Assembly: GCA_028289245.1 (NCBI GenBank)
Contig: JAQGGT010000006.1
Location: 80,948 to 144,947, forward strand
Origin: Candidatus Saccharimonadota bacterium
Lineage (GTDB): Bacteria > Patescibacteriota > Saccharimonadia > Saccharimonadales > UBA4665
Direction: 5' to 3'
Length of the DNA: 64,000 nucleotides
Part shown: positions 58,573 through 64,000 of the stretch, in pieces
Position numbering within the stretch: the first letter of the stretch is position 1
Layout of the letters: each line of letters starts with the position of its first letter
Notes under the pieces: generated by a model
Told to the model about the DNA's origin: nothing
Seen by the model: the letters and a program-made list of their open reading frames with translations, nothing else
Databases searched by the model: none
Program-made: the position numbers and the translations under genes

Positions 58573-59613
58573 ATGTCACTGTCCCTGCCCGTAAACTACG
58601 ACCCGGCCAACGTCGTCAACGACGCCCGCTGGATCGACTACGCCGCCACCCAGGCCGCCGCCATCGACTGGCGCCGGCAGCACGGGCTCAAGGCCGCTGC
58701 CACCGATCGCACCAAGATCGGTGTGCTCGGGATCGACGTCCAGAACACGTTCTGCCACCCGCAGGGTGAGCTGTACGTGGGAGGTCACTCCGGCACGGCG
58801 GCTGTCGACGACAGCATCCGGCTGGTGGAGTTCGGCTACCGCAACCTGGACGTCATCACGACGTTCCACTGCACGCTGGACACCCACCGGGCCTACGCCG
58901 TGTTCCACCCGTCGTTCCTGGTGAACGACAAGGGCGAGCACCCCGGGCCCTTCACCATGGTCACCAACAAGGAGGTCACCGAAGGGGTCTGGCAAGCCAG
59001 CCCGTTCATGACCTCGGCCCTGGGGATCAACCTGATGGCCGCTCAGAAGCACCTGGCCCACTACACCGCTGAGCTCGAGAAGGCCGGCCGTTACGCGCTG
59101 ACCATCTGGCCGTACCACGGCATGCTCGGCGACAAGGGCCACAACCTGGTGAGCGGTCTGGCCGAGCTGGCGTTCTTCCACGGCATCGCCCGCGGAGCGC
59201 AGCCCGGCTTCGAGGTCAAGGGGACGCACCCGTTGGTCGAGAACTACTCGGTCCTCGGCCCGGAAGTCACCCAGCTGTTCAACGGCACGCCCGTACCCCG
59301 CAACACGCAGTTCATCAAGCAGCTGCTGGAGTACGACGTGCTGGTCATCGGCGGGCAGGCCAAGAGCCACTGTGTGGCTTGGACCATCGACGACCTGCTG
59401 CGGGACATCCTTTCCAAGGACCCGGAGCTGGCCAAGAAGGTCTACCTGCTGGAGGACTGCACCACGTCCATCGTCGCCAAGGACCCGAACGGCAACACCA
59501 TCTACGACTACGGTCCGGATGCTGATGCCGCGTTCGACAAGTTCAAGAACGCCGGCATGCACGTCGTTAAGTCCACCGATCCCATCGCCAGCTGGCCCAA
59601 CATCCAGCTCTAG
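58573..59613 (+). CDS. Nicotinamidase/isochorismatase-like cysteine hydrolase
   Basis: 346 residues, longer than the usual ~200. GIDVQNTF holds catalytic Asp55 and KSHCVAWT the nucleophile Cys267. Between them the metal/substrate region differs from PncA and a long insert is present. It may deamidate nicotinamide or act on another amide; NAD metabolism would link to nadD, but that is speculation. Base use is strongly C/G-ending and unlike the two genes before it, suggesting capture from an actinobacterium-like source. It sits in the phosphatase-kinase-vWA operon. Confidence 0.75.
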   Translation: MSLSLPVNYDPANVVNDARWIDYAATQAAAIDWRRQHGLKAAATDRTKIGVLGIDVQNTFCHPQGELYVGGHSGTAAVDDSIRLVEFGYRNLDVITTFHCTLDTHRAYAVFHPSFLVNDKGEHPGPFTMVTNKEVTEGVWQASPFMTSALGINLMAAQKHLAHYTAELEKAGRYALTIWPYHGMLGDKGHNLVSGLAELAFFHGIARGAQPGFEVKGTHPLVENYSVLGPEVTQLFNGTPVPRNTQFIKQLLEYDVLVIGGQAKSHCVAWTIDDLLRDILSKDPELAKKVYLLEDCTTSIVAKDPNGNTIYDYGPDADAAFDKFKNAGMHVVKSTDPIASWPNIQL

Positions 59614-59629
59614 CTCGAAGGAGCACGCC

Positions 59630-60430
59630 ATGAGCAACACCACCACTGCCGATCTGTCGGCACTGCTCGGTTCTGCTGGTCTCACCCCTGAGGCCACGCA
59701 GTCCATGCAGCTCACCGTCGACACGCTCGGTCCGGCCATCCAGGCTGGGCTCGGCACGATCAGCCTCGACGACATCACCACGGCCGAAGTGCTGCTGGTG
59801 ACGTTCGTCATCGACGACAGCGGTTCGATCAGCTACGCCAACAACATCCAGCTGGTCTGCACCGGTCACAACCTGGTCTTGGACGCCCTCCAGGCTTCCA
59901 AGCAGTCGGCCGAAGTGCTGACCAGCTGCCGCTTCTTGAACTACGGCGCGTTCTACCCGTACGTCACCATCCCTGGTGCCACGCGGTTGGACACGTCGAA
60001 CTTCCTGCCACGAGGAGCCACCCCGCTCTTCGACCAGGTCGCCATCGCCCTCACCGGCGTGGCCACCAAGATGGCGGAGTTCGAGAACGGCGGCGTGTCG
60101 GCCCGGGCGGTTACGGTCATCGTCAGCGACGGCGGCAACAACTCGTCCACGACGCACCGCCACCCGAAGTCCATCAAGTCCATCGTCGACGGTCTACTCG
60201 CCACCGAGCAGCACATCGTCGCCGGCGTGGGCGTGGACGACGGCCACACCGACTTCCACCAGGTCTTCGGTGACATGGGCATCCGCCCCGAATGGATCCT
60301 CACTCCTGGCAACACGCCCAGTGAGATCCGACGCGCCTTCCAGGTTGTCAGCCAGTCCGCAGTGCGGGCCAGCCAGGCAGCCGGCGCGGCTTTCAGCACT
60401 GTCGCTATGGGTGGCTTTGGCCAACCCTGA
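59630..60430 (+). CDS. von Willebrand A-domain protein, TerY-like
   Basis: 266 residues from ATG 59630 behind GAAGGAG. VIDDSGSIS is the MIDAS DxSxS motif, and VIVSDGGNNS supplies the last metal-site Asp; FQVVSQSAVRAS near the end recalls TerY proteins. In TerY-P and YegL systems such a vWA protein works with a kinase and a PP2C phosphatase in a stress or surface-signalling complex. Codon use matches the preceding hydrolase (foreign). It is the last gene before the structured RNA and hammerhead D. Confidence 0.8.
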   Translation: MSNTTTADLSALLGSAGLTPEATQSMQLTVDTLGPAIQAGLGTISLDDITTAEVLLVTFVIDDSGSISYANNIQLVCTGHNLVLDALQASKQSAEVLTSCRFLNYGAFYPYVTIPGATRLDTSNFLPRGATPLFDQVAIALTGVATKMAEFENGGVSARAVTVIVSDGGNNSSTTHRHPKSIKSIVDGLLATEQHIVAGVGVDDGHTDFHQVFGDMGIRPEWILTPGNTPSEIRRAFQVVSQSAVRASQAAGAAFSTVAMGGFGQP

Positions 60431-60474
60431 GACAGAGCTCTCCCTCCGCAAGTGAGCCGTGTGATTCCACACTC

Positions 60475-60564
60475 GTGTAGCTCCGCGCTACACACAAACG
60501 ATAAAGATGTGCTGTGCTTCGCGCACACCAGATTCCCCACCAGGGAATCAACATCTTTATCGTT
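60475..60564 (+). ncRNA. Structured RNA directly upstream of hammerhead D
   Basis: Hairpin GTGTAGC-TCCGC-GCTACAC (60475-60493), then arms AACGATAAAGATGT (60497-60510) and ACATCTTTATCGTT (60551-60564), a perfect 14-bp helix enclosing TGTGC/GCACA and GATTCCC-CACCA-GGGAATC hairpins. The right arm ends 2 bases before ribozyme stem III. It repeats in miniature the hairpin-arm-insert-arm-ribozyme order of the three gene-bearing copies. Confidence 0.8.
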
Positions 60565-60565
60565 A

Positions 60566-60634
60566 CGGCTCCATGCGTTTGGCGCATGCTGACGAGTCCA
60601 CCCGCAATTCACCGGGTAGTAAGGACGAAAGCCG
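60566..60634 (+). ncRNA. Hammerhead ribozyme D (type III), plus strand
   Basis: Stem III CGGCU/AGCCG, cleavage triplet CUC (after 60571), stem I CATGCG-TTTGG-CGCATG, core CTGACGA (60589-60595), stem II GTCC/GGAC extended by ACCCG/CGGGT with an AGTAA bulge, then GAAA (60627-60630). All conserved hammerhead core bases are present; position 7 is C, which is tolerated. It lies on the strand of the PP2C-kinase-hydrolase-vWA operon, 136 bases after its last stop. Confidence 0.92.
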
Positions 60635-60657
60635 AAAACTCAGATAAATAATAAGTG

Positions 60658-61635
60658 CTAGGCCAAGATTTGATAGGTATCAAGACTGCCCCACCAGACG
60701 TCCAGGTTTCCGCCGGGTAATTTTTTGCCGGTCTCATCTTTGATCGTCAGCTGCTCGCCTTTCACCACCATTGGCAGGTAACCGAGTTCCTTCTCCCCAT
60801 TGTCAATCGCACTCAAGCTCACCTTGCGGCCGCCGCGGATAGCTAGCTCGTGCTTATTAGGCTGACCTAGCCATGAATCTAGTTTGACGACGGCCGTGCC
60901 GGCTGCCGGATCAGTAACAGTGAAGGTAATGGTGCGCTCTAACGTCGGGCGGAGGAAGGTCCCCGAGTAGTGGATTTTCGAGCTAGGTGGCAATTGACCG
61001 TTGCCTTGCTTGGCAAAGTAGATGGTGAATTCGTCGTTTGGCTGCAACCGAGACAGAGGTAGGCGCTGGGTGGTAGCCGTTTCTTTCAGAATAGCACCCG
61101 CTCGCGCCTTGAGCGCTTTACGTTCCTGCTCGCGAGCTTCTTTGGCTCGCATTTTCTCGGCCTGCTTCACCTTTTCGGCTTCCACTAGCTCCTGCTTGGC
61201 CTCGGCTTCGAGCTGTTTGCAAGCTTCTTTCACGATCAGCTTCGAGCCGGTCTTGGTTAGCTCGGCCAGACGCTGTGCTCGGTATCCGTCAGCCTCGTTG
61301 GTCATAAAATTCTCGAGGATTTTCTTGGCGGCCAGCTCCACTTCGGGTTGCAGCTCGGCGTCGATACGCTTTTTCTCAGTTTTGATAAGACTTTTAGCGC
61401 GTTCATCGGCCAGATCATCAATTCGCTCGGCCATGTACTCTTCTTGGCGGGCGGTGACGGCCTTCGCGATAATCCCCTGTACGCTCTCAGTCGGGTCACC
61501 AAACATCTGCTGAACCTGGTCACGGGTTTCTTGAAAAACCTGGTAGATCGGGTCCCCCTTAATAGTCTCGATCTCGTCTTGCGCATCGGCAAGCTGAGCC
61601 TCGAGTGCCTCTATTCGTTCACGGCGACCAAACAT
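60658..61635 (-). CDS. Coiled-coil protein with beta-rich C-terminal domain
   Basis: 325 residues, starting 8 bases after TAAAGT (leaderless). Residues ~1-190 are a long Lys/Glu/Ala coiled coil, with repeated EAEAKQELVEAEKVKQAEK-like heptads; the rest is a beta-domain with YSGTFLRPT and RGGRKVSLSAID. No enzyme motif. Possibly a scaffold or cytoskeletal element next to the kinase operon; unrelated to it in composition. Confidence 0.68.
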   Translation of the reverse strand: MFGRRERIEALEAQLADAQDEIETIKGDPIYQVFQETRDQVQQMFGDPTESVQGIIAKAVTARQEEYMAERIDDLADERAKSLIKTEKKRIDAELQPEVELAAKKILENFMTNEADGYRAQRLAELTKTGSKLIVKEACKQLEAEAKQELVEAEKVKQAEKMRAKEAREQERKALKARAGAILKETATTQRLPLSRLQPNDEFTIYFAKQGNGQLPPSSKIHYSGTFLRPTLERTITFTVTDPAAGTAVVKLDSWLGQPNKHELAIRGGRKVSLSAIDNGEKELGYLPMVVKGEQLTIKDETGKKLPGGNLDVWWGSLDTYQILA

Positions 61636-61717
61636 AGACTATTACTTTAAACTAAATATCATAAAAATACAAGAGAATCTCACCGAGACAGTTAGGACGA
61701 AAACCAGTACATCGCAA

Positions 61718-61993
61718 CTATTGGCTCAGCAAGCTGTTGTTGCCATTGGGTGCGGTGCCGCTGGCACTCGGCGCGGTGTCTCCAGTAGCCCCGGTACGAG
61801 ACTTAACGTTATCGGGAGTAGTGGTCTGGCTACTAGATTTTGTTGGACTCGACGTAGTGTTAGTAGTATCGGAACCGCGCACCAATCGAGTCGTGATAAT
61901 TATGCCGCCAACTACCAGTATAAAAACAATGATCAATGTCACCACTAGTATTGGTAGGGCGATAAAGCGCTTTGCCGGTGTCGAATCAGTCAT
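61718..61993 (-). CDS. Small membrane-anchored Ser/Thr-rich protein
   Basis: 91 residues from ATG 61993, set by TATGGT 7 bases upstream. One membrane helix (~11-35) and a Ser/Thr/Pro-rich, disordered outside tail. No domain. Similar anchors occur throughout the window. Confidence 0.6.
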   Translation of the reverse strand: MTDSTPAKRFIALPILVVTLIIVFILVVGGIIITTRLVRGSDTTNTTSSPTKSSSQTTTPDNVKSRTGATGDTAPSASGTAPNGNNSLLSQ

Positions 61994-62094
61994 GGTATGT
62001 ACCATAGCGCCATATTATTTCTTAAGCAGTTAAGAATGTCACTGTGGGACAAGGCTGGGGCAGCTATAGTAAAACCACTAAATAAGGAAGCGGC

Positions 62095-62226
62095 ATGACA
62101 CTATTAGAGCAGTTCCCCGAGCTTAACCCTGGCCAAATACAAATGCTGACCCGCTACATTCAGGAGCGTGAGCAGCAAGCCATTCAGAACTATAAACAAT
62201 CACGCCGGAATACAGCACAAAAATAA
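62095..62226 (+). CDS. Small protein, 43 residues, helical
   Basis: ATG 62095 with AAGGAAG 6 bases upstream and TATAGT at 62065-62070. The product is mostly helical and polar: MTLLEQFPELNPGQIQML, then a Gln/Arg-rich helix. The start reads like a short helix-turn-helix or dimerisation element. The ribosome site and the length without stop codons support it. It lies directly before ribozyme B, on the opposite strand. Confidence 0.55.
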   Translation: MTLLEQFPELNPGQIQMLTRYIQEREQQAIQNYKQSRRNTAQK

Positions 62227-62235
62227 GTAGTTTCA

Positions 62236-62290
62236 GTTCGTTTCGTCCTGTTTGGACTCATCAGTACGACTCACAATTCGTAGACGAACA
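62236..62290 (-). ncRNA. Hammerhead ribozyme B (type III)
   Basis: Minus strand: stem III GUUCGU/ACGAAC, triplet GUC (cleavage between 62283 and 62282), stem I UACGA/UCGUA with an 8-base loop, core CUGAUGA (62258-62264), stem II GUCC-AAACA-GGAC, GAAA (62241-62244). This is a full consensus hammerhead. It lies ~95 bases past the stop of the gene at 62387-62689 and directly after the clamp arm 62291-62305. Confidence 0.95.
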
Positions 62291-62305
62291 TGACAAGCAG
62301 ACAGA
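62291..62305 (-). repeat. 3' clamp arm next to ribozyme B
   Basis: TGACAAGCAGACAGA on the plus strand; the minus-strand RNA is perfectly complementary over 15 bases to the leader at 62773-62787. One base separates it from the ribozyme's stem III. Confidence 0.85.
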
Positions 62306-62386
62306 ATAAAAACAAAAGGAATACACGGCAGCGGCCATGACAACCTAGCGTTTGTATTCTCTCCACTTGTCATGTGCGCCGATCAG

Positions 62387-62689
62387 CTACAGGCCCTTAG
62401 CCGCGCCACCACCAAAGGCACCGATGCCGAGCAGGAAGCCGAAGTTGTACCAGCCATGCTGGTTGGGCGTCTGGTACATGGTGTACTTGTCCTTGAACAG
62501 ACTCACGATGAAGTCCGGAAGGGCGAAGAAGCCGTGGACCAAGCCCCACCAGAAGTTGGTGTGAGCGGTGGGAACCGGACGCGGTGAGTAGTCCTGAAGG
62601 TACCAAATGAACACCAGGACGTAGGCCACGACGATGACGAGACCGACGAGTCCGACACTGACAGAAGTAGTGCGTCGGTGGGTTGACAT
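62387..62689 (-). CDS. Small two-segment membrane protein on a hammerhead-ended transcript
   Basis: 100 residues from ATG 62689 behind a TGGAGA site. Two membrane segments (~12-32 and ~78-96) with an external loop containing HTNFWWGLVHGFF and a GGGAAKG end. C/G-rich codons unlike nearby genes. No recognised family. The leader between the clamp arm and the ribosome site has two more perfect hairpins (GTAGGGCTA/TAGCCCTAC and CTTGGAA-TGG-TTCCAAG). Confidence 0.65.
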   Translation of the reverse strand: MSTHRRTTSVSVGLVGLVIVVAYVLVFIWYLQDYSPRPVPTAHTNFWWGLVHGFFALPDFIVSLFKDKYTMYQTPNQHGWYNFGFLLGIGAFGGGAAKGL

Positions 62690-62772
62690 GATTTCTCCAG
62701 ACCTCGTACTTGGAACCATTCCAAGTAGGGCTAGCAGCACTTTCCGCCAAAATGCTCATAGCCCTACTCGGA

Positions 62773-62787
62773 TCTGTCTGCTTGTCA
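62773..62787 (-). repeat. 5' leader clamp arm, gene B
   Basis: Reverse complement of 62291-62305. It sits directly after a leader segment also found in gene C's leader (62788-62815 resembles 63416-63443), which contains a GAGC/GCTC hairpin. Confidence 0.85.
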
Positions 62788-62863
62788 AAATGCATCCGGA
62801 GCGGTGGGCTCAACAGAATAGCCACAATATAGAATAAAAATGACAAGTACGCAATGAGGTAGC

Positions 62864-62916
62864 GTTCGTTTCGCTCTACTGGAGCTCTTCAGTACGACTT
62901 ATATTCGTAGACGAAC
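62864..62916 (-). ncRNA. Hammerhead ribozyme C (type III)
   Basis: Minus strand: stem III GUUCGU/ACGAAC, triplet GUC (cleavage between 62910 and 62909), stem I UACGA/UCGUA with a 7-base loop, core CUGAAGA (position 7 is A, tolerated), stem II GCUC-CAGUA-GAGC, GAAA. It ends the transcript of the gene at 62963-63367 and lies before the leader of gene B. Confidence 0.93.
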
Positions 62917-62917
62917 A

Positions 62918-62933
62918 TGACAAGCAAGGATAG
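62918..62933 (-). repeat. 3' clamp arm next to ribozyme C
   Basis: TGACAAGCAAGGATAG on the plus strand, perfectly complementary over 16 bases to the leader arm 63400-63415 of the same transcript. Confidence 0.85.
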
Positions 62934-62962
62934 GGGATAGAATACGGAACTCCGTATCCCGC

Positions 62963-63367
62963 TCAGCCTCGCTTGTCTAGATTCGTCTGCGCTACTACGT
63001 GGTAGGGGAAAACCCATTCGTAGGCAATAACGAGAGCCGTCGGTACTAAGGCCCCATCGGCGAGCATGGTTGCGAATAACCAGGTGCTGTTGGTCTCGTC
63101 GCGTGAGCCGATCCAGCCGACCAAACCTGTCACCAGCACATAGATACACAGTACGATGAGCCGCCTGGAGAGCGAAAAGCTGGCGGTCGACCAAAGCAGT
63201 GCACCGGACACGAGGATGAGCGGTACCGCTAAGATCGCGCAGGTCGCGGGGTCGTGGTAAAGCGTTGAGTCAATTGGTACGAGCGAACACAGCAAGCCTA
63301 GTAGCATGGCACAGTAACCGAGCATTCGAGCGTTCTTGCCGTATTCTGAGCGAGTGATGCTGGTCAT
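62963..63367 (-). CDS. Four-segment membrane protein on a hammerhead-ended transcript
   Basis: 134 residues, ATG 63367 behind an AAGGA site. Four membrane segments (~15-35, 42-62, 68-90, 100-122) with short loops and a positive C-terminus. No family recognised. It is the middle member of the tandem B/C ribozyme modules. Composition is less extreme than that of the Nfu-like gene. Confidence 0.65.
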   Translation of the reverse strand: MTSITRSEYGKNARMLGYCAMLLGLLCSLVPIDSTLYHDPATCAILAVPLILVSGALLWSTASFSLSRRLIVLCIYVLVTGLVGWIGSRDETNSTWLFATMLADGALVPTALVIAYEWVFPYHVVAQTNLDKRG

Positions 63368-63399
63368 GACGGTTGTCCTTAATAGGAGGGAGGAGAGTT

Positions 63400-63415
63400 C
63401 TATCCTTGCTTGTCA
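63400..63415 (-). repeat. 5' leader clamp arm, gene C
   Basis: Reverse complement of 62918-62933. It follows a leader segment shared with gene B (GTTGAGCC, GATGCAT and TTTGACAAGC elements). Confidence 0.85.
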
Positions 63416-63485
63416 AAATGCATCTGGAGCGGTGGCTCAACAGAACAAGCCTATAGTGTCATAAAAGCCTATAGATATCAATAAG

Positions 63486-63923
63486 TTAGCTGATGCGAAC
63501 GCTGTCGGTGCTTGGGTCAACCATGGCCAGCGCTGCTTCGTTAAAGAGAATGCCGGCCCAGGCTTCGCCATCGGTCTGGACATTAGCGAAAACTGTTTCG
63601 TGCTCGGTGACATAGCGAACCAGGTTAATTTTGCCTTCCCGGGTGTTGGGAAAGACCGGGCTGATTGGCGTGCCTTCGGTAGTGGTTTCGTAGGCGGCTA
63701 CGCCGAGCTTGTCTTCGGGTACATCCGAGATGTCTGGCATATACCAAGTCTCGAGTTCTTCTCGACTTTGAAGCGTGCCATCTTCGAGGAAGTCTTGAAT
63801 CTCTTCTTCAGTGTAGCTGCCACGAGGCAAGAGCGGCACGTGAAAGCCTTGTTCATTTTTAGGATGCTCCCAATCAAGAGCGACCACACGGGCTTCGCGG
63901 TTGGAGATAAAGAAAGTAGACAT
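63486..63923 (-). CDS. Hypothetical soluble protein
   Basis: 145 residues, acidic, no membrane segment. A textbook leaderless promoter precedes it on the minus strand: TTGACT, 17 bases, TATAGT, 6 bases, ATG. The protein has short strands and a YTEEEIQDFLEDG helix. No known motif. It lies outside the ribozyme modules and shows no clamp arms. Confidence 0.65.
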   Translation of the reverse strand: MSTFFISNREARVVALDWEHPKNEQGFHVPLLPRGSYTEEEIQDFLEDGTLQSREELETWYMPDISDVPEDKLGVAAYETTTEGTPISPVFPNTREGKINLVRYVTEHETVFANVQTDGEAWAGILFNEAALAMVDPSTDSVRIS

Positions 63924-64000
63924 ATTACTACTATACTCTATATTACGTGATTAGTCAATGTCAGGGCTGTCTTTGTCCTTTTTGTGAACGAAGTGTAACG

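Noticed and set aside
62236..63443. Tandem gene cassettes each followed by a repeated structured site, as in an integron
   Set aside because: The repeated 3' site does not show the RYYYAAC/GTTRRRY core pair of attC sites, no integrase is visible, and its parts match a hammerhead ribozyme in full.
1..64000. CRISPR arrays, tRNA genes, rRNA genes and insertion sequences
   Set aside because: No regular short repeats, no T-loop GGTTCRA pattern with a cloverleaf, no rRNA stretches and no transposase were found by reading.

Overview
The window reads as a dense bacterial chromosome segment, most likely from a Candidatus Saccharibacteria (TM7) or related Patescibacteria/CPR genome. Supporting this are short gaps and many 4-base ATGA overlaps, an archaeal-type aspartyl-tRNA synthetase, many lineage-specific membrane-anchored proteins, a large surface-glycan cluster, and at least sixteen transcription units whose -10 box lies only 6-9 bases before the start codon, so their mRNAs should be leaderless. 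The lineage call is inference; no rRNA or tRNA gene was found.

Layout. 1-26.2 kb: envelope glycan cluster with several GT4 enzymes, a GT2 enzyme, SAM methyltransferases, two GT-C-like membrane proteins, a GMC-type oxidoreductase, two GtrA proteins, GDP-mannose supply (HAD-type phosphomannomutase and ManC), GlmS, a polyprenyl-phosphate sugar-1-phosphate transferase and an O-antigen ligase/polymerase. A secreted lytic-like protein with two Ig-like repeats sits inside it. 26.2-34.8 kb: a LexA-like DNA-binding protein without a protease domain, a cobalamin riboswitch ahead of a protein I do not recognise, nadD, a DsbA-like thioredoxin, a CorC-like protein, aspS, a DUF3467 protein, an AlkA-like glycosylase and a DUF1295 membrane protein. 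34.9-44.4 kb: a secreted APF-like lysozyme, a large membrane-anchored repeat protein, LssY_C, a cluster-less MutY-like protein, TsaC/Sua5, and a nucleotide-housekeeping set (MazG, Nudix, DNPH1-like) beside a MurC-type ligase. 44.4-54.7 kb: two ABC exporters, Dus, a phosphoribosyltransferase, an NYN protein, a likely new structured ncRNA and small lineage-specific proteins.

52-63.4 kb is accessory and the most interesting part. It holds four type III hammerhead ribozymes (52142-52196, 62236-62290 and 62864-62916 on minus; 60566-60634 on plus), each just downstream of, and on the same strand as, a gene or operon. For the three minus-strand genes, a perfect 14-16 bp sequence directly before the ribozyme is complementary to the 5' leader of the same gene. 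Self-cleavage would leave an mRNA whose two ends are clamped together. A fifth gene (54861-55526) has a similar 12 bp clamp but no recognisable hammerhead. The plus-strand ribozyme ends a four-gene operon (PP2C phosphatase, protein kinase with zinc ribbon, nicotinamidase-like hydrolase, vWA protein) resembling the TerY-P / YegI-YegK-YegL signalling triads, and its last two genes look compositionally foreign.

Other sequence-level signals: a 9-base motif AGCGTAAGC in four gene-upstream regions, palindromes overlapping -35 boxes, a perfect 28 bp inverted repeat at 44395-44497, and a strong promoter with a long leader hairpin before a 30-residue ORF at 29828.
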